This document shows positions 15,449 through 24,186 of a DNA stretch of 64,000 nt, one piece after another (position 1 is the stretch's first letter; each line of letters opens with the position of its first letter). The stretch lies in NCBI RefSeq assembly GCF_040370365.1, contig NZ_BAABWQ010000002.1, positions 124,001-188,000 of the forward strand. The letters run 5' to 3'. This DNA is from Shimia sp040370365. Lineage in GTDB: Bacteria > Pseudomonadota > Alphaproteobacteria > Rhodobacterales > Rhodobacteraceae. Under the pieces are notes generated by a model that searched no databases, was not told the origin of the DNA, and saw only the letters and a list, made by a program, of their open reading frames with translations. The position numbers and the translations under genes are program-made.

Positions 15449-17431
15449 ATGACCAACGCACGACTCCACAGACTACCGGAACCATCTCTTCCCCGTCGGA
15501 GCGCACGGCTGCCGCTGGCACGTGTTCTGATCGAACAGAATCTGGTTACACCCTGGCAGATTTTTTATGCGCTGCGGTGCCAATCTGTTTGGGACACAAC
15601 CTTGCCCGATATCTTAACCGCCCGCGGATGGTTAAGCGAAGGCCACATGCGGGACATGCTGGCACGCCGCAATGGCATGCAGCGCGTTGACCTAAAAAGA
15701 ACACCGCCAGCACAGGAGGTCTCTGACCTGTTGCCGCCAGCCTACTGCCTACAATACAACGTGCTGCCATGGGCACAGCTTGGCGGGCAAAACATTCTGG
15801 TCACAGGACGCCCGCACCAGTTGGACAGGTTGCAAGCCTCGTTGCCCCACACCCTGAAATCTGCCCACATCGCCGTTGCTGATCCACAGGATGTTGAAGC
15901 GCACATCACCCTGCATCGACGCCGCACACTCACAGATTTGGCAGAAACCACGGTCCCCGAAATTCTGAGTTGCCGCAGCTTAGCTGCCGCACCAAGACAG
16001 CGTAATTTGCGCCTCGCCTTCCTTCTGATCGCCCTATCGTCTTTGTGTGTTTTGCTGCCCAACTTGGTTTTGGCACTTGTGACACTGTGGACAATGCTGA
16101 CCCTTACAGCAGCCACAGGCCTGCGCGTCGCGGCGTTCGTCTTGCGGCTGCGCACACAGGTCCGCGCCAAAACCATGTCGACACCACCGCCGGACTTCAA
16201 CATCACAGGCTCTATCACCGCATTGCCCGCAAAGTTATCGGCGTCCGGGCACAGGACCAAACTGCCTCAAATTTCGATCATGGTGCCTTTGTTCCGTGAA
16301 ACGGAAATTGCATCCGCATTGATACAGCGTTTGACCCGACTGACCTACCCACGTGCGCTATTGGATTTGGTTTTGGTACTTGAAGAGAAAGACCAGCTCA
16401 CCCGTGACACCGTTGCGCGCACAAGGCTGCCGCGTTGGATGCGCGTGATCGAGGTGCCCGCAGGCTCTGGAATCACCACCAAACCACGTGCGCTCAACTA
16501 TGCGCTGCCGTTTTGTCGTGGCGACATCATTGGCATTTGGGATGCCGAGGACGCCCCCGCACCTGATCAACTGGAAAGGGTTGCCCATCACTTTGCGCAA
16601 GCCGCACCTGAGGTGGCATGTATTCAAGGGGCACTAGACTTCTACAACCCCTATACAAATTGGCTGTCGCGCTGTTTTGCCATTGAATACGGCTCTTGGT
16701 TTCGCTTGATTTTGCCCGGACTGCTCGGCTTGGGTTTTGCAATACCTCTTGGCGGCACAACTCTGTTTCTAAAACGCGGTGCTATCGAATCTGTTGGCGC
16801 GTGGGACAGTCACAACGTGACCGAAGACGCCGATTTGGGCATCCGCCTCGCCCGGCACGGATATCGCACCGAACTGCTCGACAGTGTCACCTATGAAGAA
16901 GCAAACTGTCGTCCAATCGCATGGGTCCGTCAGCGATCACGCTGGCTGAAGGGATATATGGCAACCTACCTTGTACACATGCGCACGCCACGCATCCTAT
17001 GGCGTGAACTGGGCGTCCGACAGTTTCTGGGGTTCCAGCTTTTGTTTCTGTGTACCATCAGTCAGTTCCTTATGGCCCCGCTGCTTTGGCTGCTGTGGGT
17101 CACAGCTTTTGGACTGCCAAGCCCGCTTGCCACCACCTTTTCGCCGCCTGCCCTTACGGTGATATCCTCTCTGCTCCTGCTTGCAGGCATATCAAACGGC
17201 GCGGTATGGATCGCTGCAATCACGCAAATCGATCGCCCGCCTCTATACAAATGGACACTGTCGATGGTGTTCTATTTTCCCTTGGCAACCTTGGCCGCAT
17301 ACAAAGGGTTGATAGAAATGGTCGTTGCACCATTTTATTGGGACAAAACCAGCCACGGCAAAACAACCGAAGGCGTCGCCCATGGGGTGACCAACAAGCT
17401 GACCTCAAATGACAACCAAAACGCGGCCTGA
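15449..17431 (+). CDS. GT2 glycosyltransferase with MshEN-like N-terminal domain
   Basis: A 660-residue membrane glycosyltransferase. The first 150 residues contain two consecutive repeats of the MshEN/GspE-N type pattern (LARVLIEQNLVTPWQIFYAL..Q and LPDILTARGWLSEGHMRDML), a domain that binds cyclic di-GMP in some proteins. Two membrane helices follow (about 190-235), then a GT2 catalytic domain with IWDAEDAPAP (metal-binding DxD type), TEDADLGIRLARHGY and the QRSRWLKGY acceptor motif, and further C-terminal helices (about 530-630). This is the layout of processive, BcsA-like polysaccharide synthases. TTG 15431 is also possible, but ATG 15449 fits better. Its stop directly abuts the stop of the convergent GntR gene. 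Confidence 0.85.
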   Translation: MTNARLHRLPEPSLPRRSARLPLARVLIEQNLVTPWQIFYALRCQSVWDTTLPDILTARGWLSEGHMRDMLARRNGMQRVDLKRTPPAQEVSDLLPPAYCLQYNVLPWAQLGGQNILVTGRPHQLDRLQASLPHTLKSAHIAVADPQDVEAHITLHRRRTLTDLAETTVPEILSCRSLAAAPRQRNLRLAFLLIALSSLCVLLPNLVLALVTLWTMLTLTAATGLRVAAFVLRLRTQVRAKTMSTPPPDFNITGSITALPAKLSASGHRTKLPQISIMVPLFRETEIASALIQRLTRLTYPRALLDLVLVLEEKDQLTRDTVARTRLPRWMRVIEVPAGSGITTKPRALNYALPFCRGDIIGIWDAEDAPAPDQLERVAHHFAQAAPEVACIQGALDFYNPYTNWLSRCFAIEYGSWFRLILPGLLGLGFAIPLGGTTLFLKRGAIESVGAWDSHNVTEDADLGIRLARHGYRTELLDSVTYEEANCRPIAWVRQRSRWLKGYMATYLVHMRTPRILWRELGVRQFLGFQLLFLCTISQFLMAPLLWLLWVTAFGLPSPLATTFSPPALTVISSLLLLAGISNGAVWIAAITQIDRPPLYKWTLSMVFYFPLATLAAYKGLIEMVVAPFYWDKTSHGKTTEGVAHGVTNKLTSNDNQNAA

Positions 17432-18070
17432 TCAGCCTTCGTTTTCTTGCTTCAACCGGGTCACAAACGCGGTTGAGATGTGCTTGCGCAGCGCCAGGTC
17501 TGCCCCATCCTCATCGCGCGCTTCAATGGCTTCCACAATCGCCTGATGCTCCACCAATGTGTCTTCGCCCCGACCTTCAACGGCGATCGACGTTGTCGCC
17601 ATCAACGCCATCGACCGGTGCACTAAGTCCAGCTGTTGCACCAGATAGCGGTTGTGGCTGGCCAGGTGAATTTGCTTGTGAAACCGTCGGTTGGACCGTG
17701 CAAGCGCCGACGGGTCATTCACCCGTGCCTGATCTTCTTCCACCATGTCACGCAACACCCGCACTTCTTCGACAGTGGCATGGCGCGCGGCCAGTCGTGC
17801 CGCCAGACCTTCAAGTTCACCACGCACCACGTAAAGTTCCGCCATTTGGTTGTGGTCCAGTGAATTCACAATCAGGCTGCGCCCGTCGCGTGCCAACAAA
17901 GACTGCGTTTCGAGCCGCTGCAAAGCCTCGCGGATCGGCGTGCGCGACATGCCAAACTTCTCAGCCAGATCGCTCTCCACCAGCCGGTCACCCGGTTTAT
18001 ACACACCAACATCAATCGCCTCCAAAATCAGGGTGTAGGCATCTTTGTTCGGGCGTGCGCTTTGCGACAT
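17432..18070 (-). CDS. GntR-family regulator, FCD (FadR-type) domain
   Basis: A 212-residue transcription factor. N-terminal winged helix (about 10-75; KFGMSRTPIREALQRLETQSL is the core) and C-terminal all-helical FCD ligand domain (about 85-205) with the metal-binding type histidines in RRFHKQIHLASHN and LVEHQAIVEAI. Proteins of this kind answer to organic acids or sugar acids. ATG 18070 is chosen over a start 33 codons upstream because CAGGAA precedes it and the family N-terminus begins there. Divergent from the HAD phosphatase gene (117 bp); no obvious target gene is adjacent. Confidence 0.88.
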   Translation of the reverse strand: MSQSARPNKDAYTLILEAIDVGVYKPGDRLVESDLAEKFGMSRTPIREALQRLETQSLLARDGRSLIVNSLDHNQMAELYVVRGELEGLAARLAARHATVEEVRVLRDMVEEDQARVNDPSALARSNRRFHKQIHLASHNRYLVQQLDLVHRSMALMATTSIAVEGRGEDTLVEHQAIVEAIEARDEDGADLALRKHISTAFVTRLKQENEG

Positions 18071-18187
18071 CTGTGTGTTTTCCTGTCTTACGTTACGGGT
18101 CAGACTACGCAGCCCGCCGCATGATGCAACCCCACTCCGATCAAAGCCGCCATTGCGCCCCCGCCGCACCCGGCGTATCAGAACATC

Positions 18188-18832
18188 ATGCCAAAGCCGT
18201 CCTTTTCACATGTCACGACCTGGGTGTTTGATCTCGACAACACCCTTTACCCGCCAAAGGCGCGCCTCTTTGATCAAATTGAGGTGCGTATGACCAACTA
18301 TGTGATGGAGGCGTTGAAGGTCGACAAGCCACGTGCCGACCATTTGCGCCAAGACTATTGGGCCCGCTATGGCACAACTCTGGCTGGGCTGATGCGCGAG
18401 CATGATCTCGATCCCACGCCCTACCTCAAAGATGTACATGACATTTCGCTGGATCATCTGGAGGTGGACGTTCCGTTGGCCCAACACATCAAAGCGCTGC
18501 CGGGACGGCGCATTGTCTACACCAACGGCACCGCACCTTATGCAGAACGCGTGCTGGCCGCACGTGGCCTTGATGGGCTGTTTGATGCCATCTACGGTGT
18601 GGAGCACGCCGACTTTCTCCCCAAACCAGAGCGCGCAGCCTTTGAAACCATTTTTGCCAAAGATGGGGTGAACACCGACGCTGCCGCGATGTTTGAGGAT
18701 GATGAACGCAACCTACAAGCACCACACGACATGGGCATGCGCACTGTGCACGTGGCCCCAGACCGCATGGATGCGGATCACATCCACTTCCATACCGACG
18801 ATCTCACAACGTTTCTTTCCAAGCTGCGGTAA
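18188..18832 (+). CDS. HAD-family pyrimidine 5'-nucleotidase
   Basis: A 214-residue haloacid dehalogenase-type phosphatase, predicted to dephosphorylate pyrimidine nucleotides such as UMP (SDT1/YjjG-like group). Motif I is FDLDNTLYP (about 14-22) with the nucleophilic Asp, motif II is IVYTNGTAPYAERVL (about 109-123), motif III Lys in FLPKPERAAF and motif IV FEDDERNL near 168-175. The helical cap (about 25-95) is of the C1 type. Length is normal. The function of the family in these bacteria is mostly inferred from yeast and E. coli relatives. Confidence 0.85.
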   Translation: MPKPSFSHVTTWVFDLDNTLYPPKARLFDQIEVRMTNYVMEALKVDKPRADHLRQDYWARYGTTLAGLMREHDLDPTPYLKDVHDISLDHLEVDVPLAQHIKALPGRRIVYTNGTAPYAERVLAARGLDGLFDAIYGVEHADFLPKPERAAFETIFAKDGVNTDAAAMFEDDERNLQAPHDMGMRTVHVAPDRMDADHIHFHTDDLTTFLSKLR

Positions 18833-19031
18833 ACCATGCCGCCACGCATTACGTTGTGCGACACTCTGCCCGCTTAAACATGCCTCCCAAATGCATATCT
18901 ACAGAACGCGGCAGGACAGTGCGTTGGACAGATCACAGGATTGATCGAGGCCAAACTGTGCTGACGCGCCCTTAACTCGCCGTTTTCGCAGCCACGATGA
19001 TCAACTGTGCTATCCAGAAAAGGACCGCCTT

Positions 19032-19256
19032 ATGAGCCCTTCAGCCGCCCCCGCAACATCCTCCGATATGTCAAAATCCGCGACTCGCAGTTTGCGCAAC
19101 CTGTCTGAAACAACTTGGGTTTGGATCGCAATTGCCGCCCTTGTGACGCTTTGGGGCACGTCCATTGCACTGTTTGGCGTTCCCGGACTTTACATTCCTG
19201 CCGTGGCACTGGTCCCCGTGATCTTTCTGGCATTGGTGCTGATTTCACGCGGCTAA
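19032..19256 (+). CDS. Small membrane protein, hypothetical
   Basis: A 74-residue protein with a Ser/Thr-rich cytoplasmic start and two hydrophobic helices (about 29-48 and 52-71) joined by GVPGLY. AGGA lies before ATG 19032 at a good distance. Codon use agrees with neighbours. No known domain is recognised. It precedes the UbiH-type hydroxylase gene by 74 bp on the same strand and may be co-transcribed. Confidence 0.65.
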   Translation: MSPSAAPATSSDMSKSATRSLRNLSETTWVWIAIAALVTLWGTSIALFGVPGLYIPAVALVPVIFLALVLISRG

Positions 19257-19330
19257 ATCAAACGGCGACAATCCATCCACTTGGAACCCTATGCCCCGCA
19301 TCATAAAGTGCTTGGCAGGAGATGATGCCA

Positions 19331-20533
19331 ATGACCAAAGCGACCCAAGTGGATATCCTGATTTCTGGTGGCGGCATTGCTGGGCTGACCGCAGCCGCAG
19401 CCTTTGGCGCAGCAGGGTTTACAGTGCAATGTGTGGACCCAACACCGCCAATCACGGATCGCGACGCCGCTGGGGCGGACATGCGCACCACCGCCTTTCT
19501 GCAGCCCGCCCGTGCGCTTTTGGAAGAGGCCGGCCTGTGGGAGCGGTTGGACAACCACGCGGCCCCCTTGCAGATCATGCGTATTGTGGATGCTGGGGGT
19601 GATCTGCCTGAACCGCGCATCGTCAAAGATTTCAATGCCTCCGACATTTCGGAACAGCCCTTTGGTTGGAACCTCCCCAACTGGCTCTTACGCCGCGAAA
19701 TGCTGGGCCGCTTGAATGAAATGGGCAACGTCGATCTGCGTTTGGGCTGCGCCACCAAAACCCTGTTCACCCGAACTGCAGAGGCCCGTGTCGGCCTAAC
19801 CGATGGCAGCCAAACCAGCGCACGACTCGTGATTGCCGCCGATGGGCGTGGCTCCCCCATGCGCACTGCCGCTGGGATCACCGTAAAAACCACAAGATAC
19901 GGCCAAAAAGCATTGGCACAGGCGGTGACCCATCCAATCCCACACGCCAATGTCTCCACTGAAATTCACCGGTCTGGTGGGCCCTTCACACTAGTGCCAC
20001 TGCCCGACCACAACGGTCTGCCCTGCTCAGCCCTGGTGTGGATGGAACGTGGCCCACGCGCGCAAGAGCTGTTTGAAATGGAAACTGCCGCTTTTGAGGC
20101 AGAGATGACCGATCGCAGCTGCGCACTATATGGCCCGCTGACCTTGGCGTCTCGCCGCACGATTTGGCCTATCATCTCTCAATCTGCAGACCGCCTCTAC
20201 GGCCAGCGACTTGCCTTGGTTGCTGAGGCTGCACATGTGGTTCCACCGATTGGGGCACAGGGATTGAACATGAGCCTTGGAGACATGCAGGTCTTGTTGG
20301 ATCTTGCCAAAGCAGATCGCGCCGATCTGGGCAGCGCGCGCATGCTTGAGCGATATCACCGAGCGCGGTTTGCTGATGTAAAACTGCGGGTGCAGGGCAT
20401 TGATATGCTCAACCGCGCGTCCATGGCCGCGGCGCAACCATTGCGCGACGCCCGTGCGATGGGGCTCAATGCACTCTATGCGATGGCACCTGTGCGCAAG
20501 ACGCTGATGCAAATGGGGTTGGGTGTACGCTAG
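19331..20533 (+). CDS. UbiH/UbiF-family FAD-dependent hydroxylase
   Basis: A 400-residue flavin monooxygenase of the ubiquinone-biosynthesis hydroxylase group, expected to hydroxylate the ring of a polyprenyl-phenol intermediate at the inner membrane. FAD motif ISGGGIAGLTAAAAFGAAGF (about 9-28), the second flavin motif VIAADGRGSPMR (about 163-174) and the LVAEAAHVVPPIGAQGLNMSL segment (about 297-317; GD replaced by EA) are visible. ATG 19331 is used because AGGAG at 19317-19321 is 9 bp before it; two other ATG codons lie three and two codons upstream. The common GDAAH motif reads AEAAH here, a modest deviation. No other ubi genes are in the window. Confidence 0.85.
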   Translation: MTKATQVDILISGGGIAGLTAAAAFGAAGFTVQCVDPTPPITDRDAAGADMRTTAFLQPARALLEEAGLWERLDNHAAPLQIMRIVDAGGDLPEPRIVKDFNASDISEQPFGWNLPNWLLRREMLGRLNEMGNVDLRLGCATKTLFTRTAEARVGLTDGSQTSARLVIAADGRGSPMRTAAGITVKTTRYGQKALAQAVTHPIPHANVSTEIHRSGGPFTLVPLPDHNGLPCSALVWMERGPRAQELFEMETAAFEAEMTDRSCALYGPLTLASRRTIWPIISQSADRLYGQRLALVAEAAHVVPPIGAQGLNMSLGDMQVLLDLAKADRADLGSARMLERYHRARFADVKLRVQGIDMLNRASMAAAQPLRDARAMGLNALYAMAPVRKTLMQMGLGVR

Positions 20534-20549
20534 AACGCTGCGCAGTCTG

Positions 20550-20635
20550 ACCCAACAGAATTGGGTGCAACCCCAATCCCGCGGGGATATTTTGGGGTCT
20601 CAGAAATGCAGGAGGCGCCAAGATTTGGCACCTCC
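20550..20635. terminator. Three successive hairpins between convergent genes
   Basis: Three inverted repeats follow each other: ACCCAA-cagaa-TTGGGT (20550-20566), ACCCCAA...TTGGGGT with an inner TCCC/GGGA stem (20570-20598) and GGAGG(C)GCCAA-gat-TTGGC(A)CCTCC (20611-20635). They lie between the ends of the hydroxylase and aminotransferase genes. None has a long T tract, but together they could stop transcription from both sides. The last one runs into the dispersed repeat. Confidence 0.5.
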
Positions 20636-20677
20636 GCAATACAGTCGCGATACAGACGCAATACCGACGTGCTAAAT
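20629..20677 (+). repeat. Three tandem 11-bp units, dispersed repeat copy B
   Basis: Units CGCAATACAGT (20635-20645), CGCGATACAGA (20646-20656) and CGCAATACCGA (20657-20667), preceded by CACCT and followed by CGTGCTAAAT. The block matches 1702-1748 in the same orientation; the second and third units are identical in the two copies. Its end overlaps the stop codon of the aminotransferase gene on the other strand. Confidence 0.75.
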
Positions 20678-21799
20678 CACCGTATCCAGCACCGTTTTGA
20701 GACGGGCCAAGGTGGTCGGAACATCATAGAGTTTATCCAAACCAAATAGGCCAAGACGGAAGGTCATGAAGCCCTCAGGTTCATCACAGGCCAAAGGAAC
20801 ACCCGCAGCGATCTGCATCCCCTCAGCCGCGAATTTGCTGCCGTTTTTGACGTCTGGATCGTTGGTATAGCTCACCACCACGCCCGGCGCGCCAAACCCC
20901 TCGGCTGCAACTGATTGAACGCCCTTTTCTTTCAACAGGCTGCGCACTGCATTGCCCAATTCCCACTGCGCCGCTTGGAGTTTTTCAAAGCCATAGTCGC
21001 GGGTTTCAAGCATGGTGTCGCGGAAAGCGCGCAGCGCGTCGGTCGGCATGGTGGCATGGTAGGCGTGGCCGCCATTTTCATAAGCCGCCATGATGTCACG
21101 CCATTTTTTGAGATCCAGAGCAAAGCTATCCGATTGAGTGTTCTCAAGCCTTTCCATCGCCTTAGCCGACAGCATCACCAATCCAGCCGAGGGTGATGCG
21201 CTCCATCCTTTTTGTGGTGCAGAGCACAGGACATCCACACCCAGCGCCTTCATATCCACCCAAGCGCAACCTGAGGCGATACAATCCAGAACCATAAGTG
21301 CACCCACGCTGTGGGCGGCCTCAGCCATCTTTTGGATATAGTCGTTGGGTAAAATCACCCCGGCGCTGGTTTCTACATGTGGAGCAAATACAACCTGCGG
21401 TTTTTTCTCTTGAATTTTGGCGACAACCTGATCAATCGGGGCAGGTGCAAAAGGCGAAGTGACATCGTTTCCGATTTGCCGCGCCTTCATCACCGTGCTT
21501 TCCGAAGCAAACCCACCAGCTTCAAAGATCTGGCTCCAGCGGTAGGAGAACCAGCCATTGCGCACCACCAAGGTTTTCTGTCCTGCTGCGAACTGACGAG
21601 CCACAGCTTCCATGCCGAAGGTGCCGCCCCCCGGCACCAACGCAACGGCGTCAGCGCTGTAAACCTCTTTGAGCATTGCAGAAATGTCGCGCATCACCTG
21701 CTGGAACGTCTTGGACATGTGGTTGAGGGATCGGTCGGTGAAAACCACCGAGAACTCAGCTAACCCGTTAGGATCAACAGAAGGGCGGGAAAGTGACAT
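20672..21799 (-). CDS. Class V PLP-dependent aminotransferase (alanine/serine-glyoxylate type)
   Basis: A 375-residue fold-type I aminotransferase of class V, resembling alanine-glyoxylate and serine-glyoxylate aminotransferases. VPGGGTFGMEAVARQF (about 55-70) binds the cofactor phosphate, LDCIASGCAW (about 171-180) carries the Asp that contacts the PLP nitrogen, and Lys197 in SAPQKGWSASPSAG is the Schiff-base lysine. The C-terminal EGFMTFRLGLFG contains the substrate carboxylate Arg. ATG 21799 is chosen over a start 32 codons upstream because GGAGG lies 6 bp before it. The exact amino donor cannot be told from sequence. Confidence 0.87.
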   Translation of the reverse strand: MSLSRPSVDPNGLAEFSVVFTDRSLNHMSKTFQQVMRDISAMLKEVYSADAVALVPGGGTFGMEAVARQFAAGQKTLVVRNGWFSYRWSQIFEAGGFASESTVMKARQIGNDVTSPFAPAPIDQVVAKIQEKKPQVVFAPHVETSAGVILPNDYIQKMAEAAHSVGALMVLDCIASGCAWVDMKALGVDVLCSAPQKGWSASPSAGLVMLSAKAMERLENTQSDSFALDLKKWRDIMAAYENGGHAYHATMPTDALRAFRDTMLETRDYGFEKLQAAQWELGNAVRSLLKEKGVQSVAAEGFGAPGVVVSYTNDPDVKNGSKFAAEGMQIAAGVPLACDEPEGFMTFRLGLFGLDKLYDVPTTLARLKTVLDTVI

Positions 21800-21923
21800 T
21801 AGGTCCTCCAATTTGGCGACATCTAGGGCAATTAACCTAACCCTGACATAAAACGTAACCGCCGAGAGAGCCAGTATTGCGAACTTTCTACGCATTCGGT
21901 CTCAACTGTTCGTTTCATAGCAA

Positions 21924-21941
21924 CGAGATGACTACATCTCG
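21924..21941. repeat. Short perfect hairpin upstream of the Hint-domain gene
   Basis: CGAGATG and CATCTCG pair across ACTA. It lies in the divergent region between the aminotransferase and Hint-domain genes, about 60 bp before the latter. It may be an operator or a leader hairpin; nothing else supports a function. Confidence 0.35.
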
Positions 21942-22003
21942 GCTGTATCGTATGTTAGCGTCTACCTCAAAGTTTGTGATGTTTTGTCAAATGGATGGTC
22001 AGT

Positions 22004-23131
22004 ATGGGTGAGTTTGTTGTTTTTGGAATAGACGTTCTAAACAACCCGAATGTATCGACGACCAGCGGCACAGGTAACGACGGCCAAGGCATCGCCGTTA
22101 TTACAGGTGGCTCCCAACCTTTTGAAGATGATGACATCGTGGTTTTTGAAACCGTTAATGAAACCCCAGATGGCGAACTCTCAGGCAGCAGCGCGATTGG
22201 CGACATAACGGTGTATGACTCTTTGGCCGATTACGAAGCGGGCTTGGTAAAGTACAACTATGCGCCACAAAACCCTGGTCAAACTGCGTCGATTCAAGGC
22301 GACGTGAGCGGCCTCGGAGACGCATATGTTCGTTTCAATGCAAATGTCCTGGTACCAGAGGACGGCGGGCCAACCTTTGGTAGCTTATTTGTTGCTCCAG
22401 GAACAAACTTAGCTGACGCCGCCAACCAACCTGGCGGTTTGACCTTGGATCGCAACCAAGACATCGATCTTGATGGCGACGGGGATTTCGACGAGCCATT
22501 GGAGGAAGGCAACAACCTATTTTATGTTGGCGACTACACGCAACCGATCCCGTGTTTCACAGTAGGCACCAAACTTCGAACCCCCAGCGGACCCGCGTTG
22601 ATAGAGACCCTTAGGCCAGGGGATCAAGTACTGACATTAGACAATGGGGCGCAAACAGTACGCTGGATCGGACGACGTAGAGTGCAAGCCCGCGGCCATA
22701 TGGCACCTGTCCACATCGCAGCCAATACTTATGGCAAACACAGAGCCTTGGAAGTCTCTCAAAATCACCGAATTCTTCGCAAAGGTCCGGAGATTTCACT
22801 CCTCTTCGCAGAACCAGAAGTTCTCGTGGCTGCAAAACACCTTATCGACAAACGCAATGTTACTTTGCGTACCGGAGGGTGGGTGGAATACGTGCATATA
22901 TTGTTTGACCAACACCAAATCGTTTGGGCCAACGGTCTTTTAAGCGAAAGCTTGTACCCCTCCGTGGATAGCTTTGCTCTTGCCGATCCGTCTCAGGCGG
23001 CAGCTATGAAAGAACTGCAAAGTATTTTCGGAGAGCTTTTTGAAGGCGAAACGGTGACACCTGAGTTCGCAGCGCGACGTTGCCTTAAGAAGTCTGAGGC
23101 CTCACTCATACCCTCTGGCTCGACAGTCTAG
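22004..23131 (+). CDS. Hint-domain (autoprocessing) protein
   Basis: A 375-residue protein (378 if ATG 21995 is used; neither start has a strong ribosome site). No signal peptide is visible. The N-terminal 180 residues are acidic and Gly/Asn/Asp-rich with a calcium-binding-like run DRNQDIDLDGDGDFDEP (about 148-164), typical of proteins leaving by type I secretion. The C-terminal part is a Hint_2 domain: it begins at the Cys of IPCFTVGTKLRTPSG (about residue 184) and continues through IETLRPGDQVLTLDNGAQTVRWIGRR, with SQNHRIL as the block carrying the conserved His. Hint domains cleave their own chain at that Cys. Such genes are common in roseobacters; their biological role is not established. 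It is convergent with the Lrp pair. Confidence 0.8.
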   Translation: MGEFVVFGIDVLNNPNVSTTSGTGNDGQGIAVITGGSQPFEDDDIVVFETVNETPDGELSGSSAIGDITVYDSLADYEAGLVKYNYAPQNPGQTASIQGDVSGLGDAYVRFNANVLVPEDGGPTFGSLFVAPGTNLADAANQPGGLTLDRNQDIDLDGDGDFDEPLEEGNNLFYVGDYTQPIPCFTVGTKLRTPSGPALIETLRPGDQVLTLDNGAQTVRWIGRRRVQARGHMAPVHIAANTYGKHRALEVSQNHRILRKGPEISLLFAEPEVLVAAKHLIDKRNVTLRTGGWVEYVHILFDQHQIVWANGLLSESLYPSVDSFALADPSQAAAMKELQSIFGELFEGETVTPEFAARRCLKKSEASLIPSGSTV

Positions 23132-23146
23132 ATTTAGTCCAACTCG

Positions 23147-23602
23147 CTAAAGTGGGCCCGGGCGACGTTCTTCGCTAAGCAAAACATTCGCATCTACATT
23201 GCCGACGCCTGGGAGCGTCATGATACGACGACGCAATACTCGTTCGAAATCAGAGATGTCCCGTGCAGTCACGCGCAAACGATAGTCATACATGCCCAAC
23301 ACATGCTCCACCGTCTGTACCTCTGGAATGGCCGTTACAGCGCGCTCAAAATCTTCGAGACTAACCCGCCCCTTGGTGGCCAGTTTCACCCCGAGAAAGA
23401 CGGTTACGCCAAACCCAAGTTTTTCACGGTCCAGATCCAATTTGCGGCCGGAAATCACGCCACTGGCTTGTAAGCGTTTGATCCGACGCCAGGTCGCAGG
23501 TTGCGACAATCCAAAGCGCCGGCCCAAAGCCCCAGCGTTTTGCGTGGCGTCCTCCGCCAGTGCCTTGAGAACCGCACGATCGATCTGGTCAAGGTCAATC
23601 AC
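23147..23602 (-). CDS. Lrp/AsnC-family regulator
   Basis: A 151-residue Lrp/AsnC protein: N-terminal helix-turn-helix (about 5-55, GRRFGLSQPATWRRIKRLQASG) and C-terminal RAM ligand-binding domain (about 65-145, VQTVEHVLGMYDYRLRV). Its ATG overlaps the stop of the preceding Lrp gene by 4 bp (ATGA), so the two are translationally coupled and may form a heteromeric regulator. Divergent ilvC suggests the pair senses branched-chain or related amino acids. Confidence 0.9.
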   Translation of the reverse strand: MIDLDQIDRAVLKALAEDATQNAGALGRRFGLSQPATWRRIKRLQASGVISGRKLDLDREKLGFGVTVFLGVKLATKGRVSLEDFERAVTAIPEVQTVEHVLGMYDYRLRVTARDISDFERVLRRRIMTLPGVGNVDANVLLSEERRPGPL

Positions 23603-24093
23603 AGTGGCAGGCTTTCATCAGACTTGATCCGCGCGACATGCATCAGCGCCTCGATATCTGCGATATGAGGCAAGATCAGCACGCGGCTGCGATAAATGTC
23701 CTGATAGTGGCGCATGTCTTTCGCAATGATGGACAAGCGCACATCGACCTGGCCTAAGAAGGTTTGGATTTCGATCACCTCAGGGATTTCCCGAGCGGCC
23801 TCGATGAAATCATCAAAAGACCGGGGTTGGGTTTTATCCAAAGTGATCCGAAGACTGACCTCAACTTCATACCCGAGCGCCTGCCAGTCGATTATCGCGC
23901 GTTGGCCGCGGAGCACGCCATCTTCCTTCAAGCGCTCAACGCGACGGGTCACCCGGGACGTAGTCAAACCTAGACGATCCGCAATCTCAGGCCAGGACTG
24001 AGTCGGGTCACCCTGCAAATGGCGCAAAATACGTCTATCCACATCATCAAGCATGAAAAAGTCGATATCAGATACATAGGAGAATAAGAACAC
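23599..24093 (-). CDS. Lrp/AsnC-family regulator
   Basis: A second Lrp/AsnC protein, directly upstream of and overlapping the other. Helix-turn-helix about MLDDVDRRILRHLQ through IADRLGLTTSRVTRRVERLKEDG, then a RAM domain (EIQTFLGQVDVRLSIIAKDMRHYQDIYR). Two starts are possible: GTG 24093 has GGAGAA about 8 bp upstream and gives 164 residues; ATG 24054 gives the usual 151-residue length but no ribosome site. I give the longer one because of the ribosome site; alignment favours the shorter. The 93-bp region to ilvC is AT-rich and could hold binding sites for this pair. Confidence 0.88.
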   Translation of the reverse strand: MFLFSYVSDIDFFMLDDVDRRILRHLQGDPTQSWPEIADRLGLTTSRVTRRVERLKEDGVLRGQRAIIDWQALGYEVEVSLRITLDKTQPRSFDDFIEAAREIPEVIEIQTFLGQVDVRLSIIAKDMRHYQDIYRSRVLILPHIADIEALMHVARIKSDESLPL

Positions 24094-24186
24094 CTAAAAT
24101 TTCTCCATATACATCAAATTACACCGTCATTTTTTGGAAAAACACACCGTATTGTACGGCCAGATATCAAAAAAGGAGCGTTCACT

